Source: Ardenticatenaceae bacterium (lineage in GTDB: Bacteria > Chloroflexota > Anaerolineae > Promineifilales > Promineifilaceae). From it: a DNA stretch of 64,000 nt. How positions within the stretch are numbered: the first letter of the stretch is position 1; each line of letters opens with the position of its first letter. The notes under the pieces are model-generated. The model was given only the letters and a program-made list of their open reading frames with translations, was not told the DNA's origin and did no database searches. Shown here piece by piece: positions 58,081-64,000 of the stretch. Made by a program: the position numbers and the translations under genes. Location of the stretch: positions 1-64,000 of the forward strand of contig JACKCD010000023.1 in the NCBI GenBank assembly GCA_020634215.1. The letters run 5' to 3'.

Positions 58081-59043
58081 TTAGCTACGAAACCGATACT
58101 GAGCCACCGCTTGCCGCAGTTCCGCCACAATCTGCTCCCGCAGCCACGGCGGCTCCAGCACCTCCACCTGCGACCCCCAACTGCGGATCCACGGCTGCAT
58201 CTCCTTTGGTTCGGCCACATAGACGCGCAAAAGGCAGCCACCCTCTGGCGTTGGCTCCAATTTTTGCGAGGCGTGCCACTGCCGTTCGCGCACGCGGGAG
58301 GTAATGGCCGGGGTAAAGCGCAGCACCACCTCTTCCAACTTGTCACCCGCCATAATGCTCCAGCAAGAGGCGAGATGTTTTTCCAAATCAAAGGCATCGG
58401 GAACCGTAAAAGGGCTGTCCAGTACCTCCGCTTTTTCCAGCCGATCCAGCTTGAAGGTGCGTAAATCCCCCACGGTTTCGTCAAAGCCAATAAGGTAAAT
58501 GCCCGATTGGGTTGGTTCGAGGGCATAGGGGGCAATAAGTCGCTGGTGCAAATTGCCGCTGCGCGGGGAGCGGTAATAGATTTGCACCTTTTTGCCTGCC
58601 CCCCACCCTTCCGCCACCTGTTCCAGCACGGCAAGCTGGGCCTGTCCGTCGCCGTGGGTTTGCACCCGCTGGGCGGCGCGGCGCAAATGGGTGACAAGCG
58701 GGTGGGGCAGGCTGACGGCCAGCTTTCGCAGGGCGGAAATGACGTGGGGGTTGCGCTCGTCAATGGTGCGGGAGAGCAGCAGCCCGGCCAGCACCAGGGC
58801 GATGGCTTCGTGGTAGGAGAAGTGGAAGGTGGTTTGGTAGCGGGTGCGGTTGATGCCATAACGGCCGTTTTCCTGCCACAGCGGCACCTCTTGCTCCTCC
58901 AAAAACTCCATATCCCGGTAAATCGTCCGCCGATCCACCTCCAGTCGCTCCGCCATTTCCTGTGCCGAAAGCCCCTCCGGGGTCAGCAGCAGCAGTTCCT
59001 CAATTTCGCGCAAGCGAGCAGTACGGTTTGCAAGTCGAGACAT
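58081..59043 (-). CDS. WYL-domain transcriptional regulator (YafY/DeoR-like HTH)
   Basis: 320 residues. N-terminal HTH at 8-65: LREIEELLLLTPEGLSAQEMAERLEVDRRTIYRDMEFL (in parts). WYL domain from about 140: KKVQIYYRSPRSGNLHQRLIAPYALEP, GIYLIGFDETVGDLRTFKLDRL, ending in a WYL C-terminal extension. Some WYL proteins sense nucleic-acid ligands and control defence genes, but no defence system lies nearby. The adjacent aminotransferase is the likeliest target. Confidence 0.93.
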   Translation of the reverse strand: MSRLANRTARLREIEELLLLTPEGLSAQEMAERLEVDRRTIYRDMEFLEEQEVPLWQENGRYGINRTRYQTTFHFSYHEAIALVLAGLLLSRTIDERNPHVISALRKLAVSLPHPLVTHLRRAAQRVQTHGDGQAQLAVLEQVAEGWGAGKKVQIYYRSPRSGNLHQRLIAPYALEPTQSGIYLIGFDETVGDLRTFKLDRLEKAEVLDSPFTVPDAFDLEKHLASCWSIMAGDKLEEVVLRFTPAITSRVRERQWHASQKLEPTPEGGCLLRVYVAEPKEMQPWIRSWGSQVEVLEPPWLREQIVAELRQAVAQYRFRS

Positions 59044-59079
59044 AAACGAGTAATTGGGAATTGGCGTTCATTTAGAGCG

Positions 59080-59142
59080 ATTGGAGATTGGAGATTGGAG
59101 ATTGCGCTTTCATTAATCTCCAATCTCCAATCTTCCAGCCTC
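59080..59142. repeat. tandem-armed inverted repeat A8
   Basis: Three to four GGAGATT units on the left (GATTGGAGATTGGAGATTGG), AATCTCCAATCTCCAATCTT on the right, with a 14-nt centre. It lies upstream of the WYL regulator gene. Confidence 0.85.
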
Positions 59143-59355
59143 CATTTCATGCCAATCCTTAAATTGAATTAGCTCAAATGTTCGTTTTATGATACCATAT
59201 TTTGGCATTGAGCCAACCTTACGGTCAAATATATCGTTGGCTGGGGCGACACACTAAAACCACGCCCAAACGCAAAGGTGGCATGACAGGGCGTTTCTTT
59301 GCGTCTTAGCGGCTTTGCGTGAAATGCTTGCCTTATAGTGGGTTACACGAATTGC

Positions 59356-59384
59356 TTGTTACCTGGCAGCGATGGCGTTACAAT
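59356..59384 (+). promoter_or_regulatory. promoter of tRNA-Leu
   Basis: TTGTTA, 17-nt spacer, TACAAT. The start site would be near 59391, 25 nt before the mature tRNA end. Confidence 0.6.
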
Positions 59385-59415
59385 TGGCACAGCGTTTGAG
59401 AAATGGCGCAGCCGT

Positions 59416-59501
<86 letters not shown>

Positions 59502-59559
59502 AATTTTGGCAGATGGATTTGATAATGGCCCATTATGGGTCATTTTTTTTGACTGTAAC

Positions 59560-60984
59560 ATGAGAAACGCGCTCGTTCAGATTGTCAGGCGCTTTTTACA
59601 GCGGGAAAAAGCGGCCAACGGCCGTTTTCTGCTTGGTGTCTCAGGGGGTGCCGACTCGCTCGCCCTGCTCCACATCATGCACACCCTTTACCCCCGCCAA
59701 CTCCTCATCGCCCACCTTGACCACAGCCTGCGCCCCGATTCGGCTGCTGATGCGGAATTTGTGCGCGAAACGGCCGTTTCCCACCACCTCCCCTTTTTCA
59801 CCCAGCGCGTAGACGTGGCTGCTCTGGCTCAGAAACACGGCTGGAGCATTGAAGAAGCTGGCCGCAATGCTCGCTATACTTTCTTTGCCCAGCTTGCCGC
59901 CCAAGAAGGAATAACGGCCGTTTTAGTGGCACACAACGCCGATGACCAGGCCGAAACGATGCTGCTGCATCTGCTGCGCGGCAGCAGGCTGCGCAGGCTG
60001 CGCGGCATTGCGCCGGTTGCTCCTTTGTTTACCGCCCCCCATTTGCCCTTGCTGCGCCCCCTGCTCACCGTCCCCCGCGCTGAGATTGAGGCTTATTGCC
60101 GTGAAAACGGCCTCGTGCCGCGCCACGACCCTTCTAACCAGGACACAAGCTACGAGCGCAACCGAGTGCGGCACCATCTGCTGCCGCTGTTGCAGCAGGC
60201 CAGCCCTCAGTTGCCGACGCATTTGGCACAAACGGCCGTTCTCCTCGCCGCCGATGAAGATTATTTGCAAACACAAACGGCCGTTGTCTGGGAGGCAATG
60301 GCGGCAGAAACGGGCGAGGGTTGGGTAACGTTCAATTTGGCCGCGTGGCGCAAACGGCCGTTAGCGTTACGCCGCCGTCTGCTGCGCCACGCCTTTGCCC
60401 AAGTTGCCCCGCCGGGCAGCGAACTGGGTTTTCGCGTCCTGGAAGCTGCGCGGCAGGTGGCCGAGCAGGGGAAAACGGGCAGCCAGGCGGAGCTTCCGGC
60501 CGGGGTACTGCTGTCGTTGGGATACGGGGTGGTGCAATTAACGGTCGTTGCGCTCCCCCGGCAAGGTCCCCAACTGCCCCACACCGCCGCCCCCACACCG
60601 CTACCCGTTCCTGGGGAAGTTACGCTTGCCAACGGCTGGCAGCTCACCGCTACCACGGTTGCTGAACCGGATGCTACCGCTATTTTTCACAATGCTGACC
60701 CCTGGCAAGCATTTATTACCCTGCCTGCGACCGAATCGCTTTATCTGCGTCCTCGACAAGCGGGGGAACGGATGCAGCCGCTGGGGTTAAACGGCCGTTC
60801 CACCCCCCTCAAAAAAATCATGAACAACGCCAAAATTCCCGGCCACGCCCGCCCGCTCTGGCCGCTGGTCGCCACCAGCACGCACCCCGTCTGGCTAATC
60901 GGCCATATGGTGGATGAACGGGCGCGGGTGGCGGCGGGGGAAAAAACGGCCGTTGTTCATCTGCGCTGCTGGCAACCCGAATGA
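59560..60984 (+). CDS. tilS: tRNA(Ile)-lysidine synthase
   Basis: 474 residues from ATG 59560 (MRNALVQIVRRFLQREKA); an in-frame ATG at 59506 gives 18 more residues and neither has a clear RBS. The PP-loop motif LLGVSGGADSLALLH (about 25-37) is followed by HLDHSLRPDSAADAEFV, HNADDQAETMLLHLLRGS, and a C-terminal domain ending in the substrate-binding TilS_C part. It modifies C34 of tRNA-Ile(CAU) to lysidine so it reads AUA. Nine motif copies, the highest density in the window. The tupA ATG overlaps its stop codon. Confidence 0.95.
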   Translation: MRNALVQIVRRFLQREKAANGRFLLGVSGGADSLALLHIMHTLYPRQLLIAHLDHSLRPDSAADAEFVRETAVSHHLPFFTQRVDVAALAQKHGWSIEEAGRNARYTFFAQLAAQEGITAVLVAHNADDQAETMLLHLLRGSRLRRLRGIAPVAPLFTAPHLPLLRPLLTVPRAEIEAYCRENGLVPRHDPSNQDTSYERNRVRHHLLPLLQQASPQLPTHLAQTAVLLAADEDYLQTQTAVVWEAMAAETGEGWVTFNLAAWRKRPLALRRRLLRHAFAQVAPPGSELGFRVLEAARQVAEQGKTGSQAELPAGVLLSLGYGVVQLTVVALPRQGPQLPHTAAPTPLPVPGEVTLANGWQLTATTVAEPDATAIFHNADPWQAFITLPATESLYLRPRQAGERMQPLGLNGRSTPLKKIMNNAKIPGHARPLWPLVATSTHPVWLIGHMVDERARVAAGEKTAVVHLRCWQPE

Positions 60985-61883
60985 CCATGCTAAAAACCGT
61001 CTTTTCCAACCTTTGGCAACACAAGCCCATTCACGCCAACGCATTCTTCGTCCGCGTTCATCCGCGTTCATCCGCGTCCCATTTCCTCTTCCTCCCCCTG
61101 CTGTTGCTTTTCACCGCCTGCCGCACCCAACCCAACACACTGCGGCTGGCAACCACCACCACTACCCTCGACTCTGGTCTGATGCAGGCGATTCTGCCCC
61201 TTTTTGAAGCCCAGGCCAACGCCACTGTGGAAGTAATTGGCGTTGGCACGGGCGAAGCACTGGCGTTGGGACAGGCTGGAGATGTGGATGTGGTGCTGGT
61301 GCACAGCCGCGCCCAGGAAGAGGCGTTTGTGCAGGCTGGTTATGGGCTGGAACGTCACGATGTGATGTACAACGATTTTGTCCTACTTGGCCCGGCCGAT
61401 GATCCGGCCGATGCGGCAACCGCCCCTGACATCATCGCCGCCTTTAGCCGCATTGCCCAGGCACAAGCCCCCTTTATTTCACGGGGCGACAACTCTGGCA
61501 CCCACAACCGGGAAATGGCTCTATGGCAGGAAGCTGGCATTGCGCCTGCGGGTGATTGGTATCAAGAGGTGGGGCAGGGCATGGGAGCGGCGTTGACGAT
61601 TGCCGAGCAGCAGCAAGGGTATGTGTTGAGCGACCGGGGGACGTTTATTCAGCGGCAGGCGCAAGGGCTGGAATTGACGCTGCTGTTTGCCGGAGACGGC
61701 CGTTTACTCAACCCCTACAGCGTCATTGCTGTTAACCCCACCCTCCACGCCGACATCAACGTGGAATTGGCCGAAACGTTTATCGAATGGCTTACTGGGT
61801 CTGAAGGGCAAGCCGCCATCAACAATTACCGCATCGCTGGGCAGCAGCTCTTTTTTGCTGGCACGCAGGAGGTGCAACCCTGA
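60981..61883 (+). CDS. tupA: tungstate ABC transporter substrate-binding lipoprotein
   Basis: 300 residues. After an unusually long N-terminus comes the hydrophobic signal (FLFLPLLLLFTAC; lipobox Cys about 47), then the TupA pattern LATTTTTLDSGLMQAILPLF, DVVLVHSRAQEEAF, HDVMYNDFVLLGPADDPA and SRGDNSGTHNREMALW, where TTT, SRGD and SGT bind the oxyanion. Residues about 24-34 (VRVHPRSSASH) are encoded by repeat C2, which seems to have lengthened the signal peptide n-region. It overlaps tilS by 4 nt and tupB by 1 nt. Molybdate or sulfate are less likely ligands. Confidence 0.92.
   Translation: MTMLKTVFSNLWQHKPIHANAFFVRVHPRSSASHFLFLPLLLLFTACRTQPNTLRLATTTTTLDSGLMQAILPLFEAQANATVEVIGVGTGEALALGQAGDVDVVLVHSRAQEEAFVQAGYGLERHDVMYNDFVLLGPADDPADAATAPDIIAAFSRIAQAQAPFISRGDNSGTHNREMALWQEAGIAPAGDWYQEVGQGMGAALTIAEQQQGYVLSDRGTFIQRQAQGLELTLLFAGDGRLLNPYSVIAVNPTLHADINVELAETFIEWLTGSEGQAAINNYRIAGQQLFFAGTQEVQP
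61048..61080. repeat. tandem repeat C2 inside tupA
   Basis: 33 nt of three TTCATCCGCG-type units, the reverse complement of C1 (38858-38890) with 27 of 33 positions equal. It is in frame within the signal-peptide region of tupA. Confidence 0.88.
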
Positions 61884-62563
61884 TGTTTCGTTCGGCTTTG
61901 CAGCAAGCATTCCAACTGCTGCTCAGTGGCAACGCCGATCTGGGCGAAATTATTTTGCTGTCGCTGTTTGTCAGCTCATCGGCGCTGCTGCTGGCAGCGG
62001 TGATGGGGATTCCGGTGGGGGCGTGGCTGGGTTTGCGCCGCTTTTGGGGACAGCGCTGGATTACCGCCTTCATCTATACCGGGATGGGGTTCCCGCCGGT
62101 CGTGGTGGGTCTGGTGGTTTACCTGCTGTTGTCACGCCAGGGCATTTTGGGCGATCTATCGTGGCTGTTTACCCCCCAGGCGATGATTTTGGCACAGACG
62201 ATTTTGGCACTGCCGCTGGTGGCGGGGGTCACAATGACGGCCGTTCAGGGGGTAGATGCCGACCTGCGGCCACAGTTGCGTTCGCTGGGGGCAACTGAAT
62301 GGCAAATTGTGGCAACAACCCTACGCGAGGCGCGGTCGGGGGTGATTGTGGGGCTGGTGGCGGGCTTTGGAGCGGCCATCAGCGAAGTGGGGGCGGTGAT
62401 GCTGGTGGGGGGCAATATTGAGGGGCGCACGCGGGTGTTAACCACTGCCATCGTTTTGGAAACGCGGCAGGGAAATTTTGATTTTGCTCTGGCGTTGGGC
62501 ATTGTGCTGCTGCTGCTGTCATTCTTGACCAATGCTTTGGCGGTGACGTTGCAAAACAAATAG
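61883..62563 (+). CDS. tupB: tungstate ABC transporter permease
   Basis: 226 residues, about six membrane helices. MFRSALQQAFQLLLSGNADLGEIILLSL opens it as in TupB/ModB permeases; the coupling (EAA-like) loop is SLGATEWQIVATTLREARSGVIVGLVAGFGAAISEVG (in parts). The ATG overlaps the tupA stop. The expected ATPase gene tupC is not downstream: a tRNA cluster begins 55 nt later, so the ATPase must be encoded elsewhere. Confidence 0.93.
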   Translation: MFRSALQQAFQLLLSGNADLGEIILLSLFVSSSALLLAAVMGIPVGAWLGLRRFWGQRWITAFIYTGMGFPPVVVGLVVYLLLSRQGILGDLSWLFTPQAMILAQTILALPLVAGVTMTAVQGVDADLRPQLRSLGATEWQIVATTLREARSGVIVGLVAGFGAAISEVGAVMLVGGNIEGRTRVLTTAIVLETRQGNFDFALALGIVLLLLSFLTNALAVTLQNK

Positions 62564-62566
62564 ATG

Positions 62567-62595
62567 TTGACGGCAACCAACAGCCTCAGTATACT
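62567..62595 (+). promoter_or_regulatory. promoter of the tRNA-Pro/Gly/Met cluster
   Basis: TTGACG, 17-nt spacer, TATACT, 4 nt after the tupB stop. The start site would be near 62602, 17 nt before tRNA-Pro. Confidence 0.7.
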
Positions 62596-62618
62596 TACAC
62601 CTTACCTTGACAGTTGAT

Positions 62619-62692
62619 CGGGGCGTAGCTCAGCTTGGTAGAGCGCTCGGTTTGGGTCCGAGAGGTCGTCGGTTCGAATCCGGCCGCCCCGA
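62619..62692 (+). tRNA. tRNA-Pro (anticodon TGG)
   Basis: 74 nt without encoded CCA. Acceptor CGGGGCG/CGCCCCG, D-arm AGCTCAGCTTGGTAGAGC-like, anticodon stem CTCGG/CCGAG with loop TTTGGGT (UGG), T-loop TTCGAAT. C1-G72 is typical for bacterial tRNA-Pro. Confidence 0.95.
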
Positions 62693-62698
62693 CTTGAC

Positions 62699-62770
62699 GG
62701 TAATCAATGACCAGTAATCAGTAATCAGTTATACCTACAGATTACCGATTACTGATAACCGATTACTGGC
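62699..62770. repeat. tandem-armed inverted repeat B5 between tRNA genes
   Basis: GGTAATCAATGACCAGTAAT and CAGTAATCAGT on the left, GATTACCGATTACTG and ACCGATTACTGG on the right. It fills the spacer between tRNA-Pro and tRNA-Gly completely. Confidence 0.88.
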
Positions 62771-62774
62771 TTAG

Positions 62775-62845
62775 GCGGCAGTGGTGTAGGGGTAACACAA
62801 TAGCCTTCCAAGCTCTTGTCACGGGTTCGAATCCCGTCTGCCGCT
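62775..62845 (+). tRNA. tRNA-Gly (anticodon TCC)
   Basis: 71 nt without CCA. Acceptor GCGGCAG/CTGCCGC, discriminator T, anticodon loop CTTCCAA (UCC), T-arm CGGGTTCGAATCCCG. The anticodon stem ATAGC/GCTCT has one U-C mismatch in the second pair, which is unusual. Confidence 0.93.
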
Positions 62846-62853
62846 CTCTTCAA

Positions 62854-62934
62854 AAACAGTAACCAATTATTGACCCAATCTCAAAATAGCAAAACCAAAC
62901 GCTGATAACTGGTTACTGTTTACTGATAACTGAA
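62854..62934. repeat. degenerate inverted repeat B6 between tRNA genes
   Basis: AACAGTAACCAATTATTGAC on the left and GATAACTGGTTACTGTTT plus ACTGATAACTG on the right, filling the spacer between tRNA-Gly and tRNA-Met. Confidence 0.75.
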
Positions 62935-62936
62935 CT

Positions 62937-63008
62937 GGGCCTATAGCTCAAAGGCAGAGCAGGCGGCTCATAACCGCCGGGTTCTAGGTTCGAATCCTAG
63001 TGGGCCCA
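62937..63008 (+). tRNA. tRNA-Met (anticodon CAT)
   Basis: 72 nt without CCA. Acceptor GGGCCTA/TGGGCCC (one U-G), anticodon stem GGCGG/CCGCC with loop CTCATAA, T-loop TTCGAAT. Not the initiator (no C1-A72 mismatch). It could also be tRNA-Ile with C34 for lysidine, the substrate of the nearby tilS product, but the acceptor does not decide this. Confidence 0.9.
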
Positions 63009-63016
63009 TATGGAAA

Positions 63017-63038
63017 ACCCTTACTTTGTGGTAAGGGT
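63017..63038 (+). terminator. hairpin after the tRNA cluster
   Basis: ACCCTTAC, 6-nt loop, GTAAGGGT, 8 nt after tRNA-Met. Only a short, delayed T-run follows (CCGTTTTG near 63056). Confidence 0.6.
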
Positions 63039-63099
63039 CTGTGCTAGAGTAGCACCGTTTTGATTGATGTCAGGCGGTGCTGTTGCTTTTATAGGGGAG

Positions 63100-64000
63100 T
63101 TATTTGGTCTCAATTGGGGAGAGAACGGCCGTTAATCGCTCATCATCCACCCGCCGCAACGCCTGCACCTGCCGCCGCTTGCGCCACATTTTGCCAATGC
63201 CCCATAGACCTGCCAGTTGGCCGCGTAGCCGCGCCCGTGCTGCTGCCCCGCGCCAGTGGCGCAGCGCCTCGCTACTAATGTGTAGCTGGGCGCGAAGGAT
63301 GGCAGGCCAATAGCGGCGCAGCAGGCTGCTGGGGTAATTTTTCCAGATGAGGTAGAGAAAATTACGGCCGTCGTGGTAACTGCTGGTCACGCCGCTGCCG
63401 CCCGATGCTTTGAGCTTGTGGTAAACAACGGCCGTTGGCACATAGCGTACCCGCCACCCCGCCAACTGCGCTCGCCAGGCTAAATCCACGTCTTCGCAGG
63501 AAAAGAAAAAGTCGTCGTCGAGAAACCCAATTTCGTCCAGCATGGCGCGGCGATAGGCCGATGAGCCGCCGCAAGCACCAAACACATCTTCCTCCTGATC
63601 ATATTGCCCCACGTCCTGCTGCCACACACCCCGGTTGCCGGGGATGCCGTCCAGCCGGTAGGTGTCGCCGGCCGTGTGGAAATGGTCGCGCTGGTCAAAA
63701 AGCAGCATTTTGCTGGCAATGGCTCCCACGTCGGGCTGCTGGTGAAAGACGCGCACAATTTCGGATAGCCAGTTGGGGTCAACGGCGGTGTCGTTGTTGA
63801 GCAGAATGGCAAACTCACCCCGGCTAGCGGCATAGCCAGCATTACACGCCCCGGTGAAACCGCGATTCTGTCCCAGTTCCAGCAGCCGCACCTCAGAAAA
63901 CTGCTGCCGCACGTATTCTTGCGAGCCGTCGTTGGAGCCGTTGTCGGCCAGAATGACCTCAAAATCGGTGAATGTCTGCTGGCGCAGGGCGGTCAGGCAG
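63100..64000 (-). CDS. GT2 family glycosyltransferase, 5' end beyond the window
   Basis: At least 299 residues; the frame is open to the right edge, so the N-terminus is missing. The visible start at the edge (CLTALRQQTFTDFEVILADNGSNDGS) is near the beginning of a GT-A domain of the rhamnosyl/WcaA type; GQNRGFTGACNAG, the DxD-like LLNNDTAVDPNWL, GACGGSSAYRRAMLDEIGF and FFFSCEDVDLAWRAQLAGW follow. The C-terminus is basic (GKMWRKRRQVQALRR). It adds sugars to a surface polysaccharide or lipid; acceptor unknown. An ATG at 63912 is internal, not the start. Confidence 0.93.
   Translation of the reverse strand, partial: CLTALRQQTFTDFEVILADNGSNDGSQEYVRQQFSEVRLLELGQNRGFTGACNAGYAASRGEFAILLNNDTAVDPNWLSEIVRVFHQQPDVGAIASKMLLFDQRDHFHTAGDTYRLDGIPGNRGVWQQDVGQYDQEEDVFGACGGSSAYRRAMLDEIGFLDDDFFFSCEDVDLAWRAQLAGWRVRYVPTAVVYHKLKASGGSGVTSSYHDGRNFLYLIWKNYPSSLLRRYWPAILRAQLHISSEALRHWRGAAARARLRGQLAGLWGIGKMWRKRRQVQALRRVDDERLTAVLSPIETK

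Larger units (their letters stand above)
59044..59415. other. gene-free stretch before tRNA-Leu
   Basis: 372 bases. Contents: repeat A8 (59080-59142), an AT-rich part, a family J-like element with TTTGCGT units (about 59262-59326; GCGTTTCTTTGCGTCTTAGC and GGCTTTGCGTGAAA), and the tRNA-Leu promoter. No open frame of note. Confidence 0.65.

Noticed and set aside
57957..58859. Long open frame fused to the N-terminus of the class III aminotransferase
   Set aside because: It is the other frame of the WYL gene plus translated repeat B4; a good RBS and the family start lie at 57956.
58081..59043. WYL regulator as a marker of a phage-defence island
   Set aside because: No restriction, CBASS, Thoeris, retron or CRISPR gene lies within the window; neighbours are metabolic.

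Overview
The window is bacterial chromosome, most likely from the phylum Chloroflexota (Anaerolineae/Ardenticatenales-like). This is an inference from gene content: a BTAD-TPR activator, LCP and AI-2E proteins, DUF3048 and DUF4388 lineage proteins, multi-GAF kinases, many PT-rich lipoproteins and an RG-tailed PNPase. No rRNA operon, prophage, insertion sequence or CRISPR array was seen. The window holds 56 credible protein genes (one broken, one cut by the right edge) and four tRNA genes.

Layout. 0.2-7.1 kb: two regulators, a NTase/VOC pair, a NUDIX hydrolase and an LCP cell-envelope enzyme. 7.5-16.4 kb: moaA, a polyprenyl-type glycosyltransferase, threonine synthase, a lipoprotein/GH63/EEP operon, and a DsbA-cyclophilin lipoprotein that carries an in-frame TGA exactly where the first Cys of its CxxC motif should be (probable selenoprotein). 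16.5-23.3 kb: an RNA-metabolism block (pnp, rpsO, ABC-F ATPase, RRM protein, DEAD-box helicase). 23.5-30.7 kb: NAT, lon, VOC, acyl-CoA synthetase, AI-2E transporter. 30.8-35.2 kb: two orphan receivers, one with Glu at the phospho-acceptor site, and a map-kinase-regulator operon. 37.3-40.3 kb: ArsR regulator, FAH-family enzyme, a frameshifted DUF3048 lipoprotein gene. 40.4-51.8 kb: a co-directional ten-gene block joining a multi-GAF phosphorelay with a V4R sensor, an acyl-ACP-reductase-like enzyme, a left-handed beta-helix protein, two alpha/beta hydrolases (one without its nucleophile), an MglA-like GTPase and a DUF4388 protein. 52-59 kb: omega-amidase/aminotransferase pair, SirB1-like protein, site-2 protease, class-III aminotransferase, WYL regulator. 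59.4-64 kb: tRNA-Leu, tilS, tupA, tupB, tRNA-Pro/Gly/Met, and a truncated glycosyltransferase.

Two sequence-level signals run through the whole window. First, the palindrome AACGGCCGTT (core ACGGCCGT) occurs about 100 times, mostly inside genes, where about one copy of the 8-mer is expected by chance. At most copies the strand composition flips from G-rich on the 5' side to C-rich on the 3' side, including a switch of synonymous codon choice inside single genes. Second, most gene junctions carry inverted repeats whose arms are themselves short tandem repeats (GGAGATT units, GTAATCA units, ACGGATGAAC units and others). Some supply stop codons to the flanking gene, and two lie in frame inside genes (thrC and tupA).

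Functional links: moaA and tupAB fit molybdopterin/tungstopterin metabolism; the nitrilase and aminotransferase fit the glutamine-transaminase/omega-amidase route; pnp, the DEAD-box helicase and the RRM protein share arginine-rich tails and may act together in RNA turnover.
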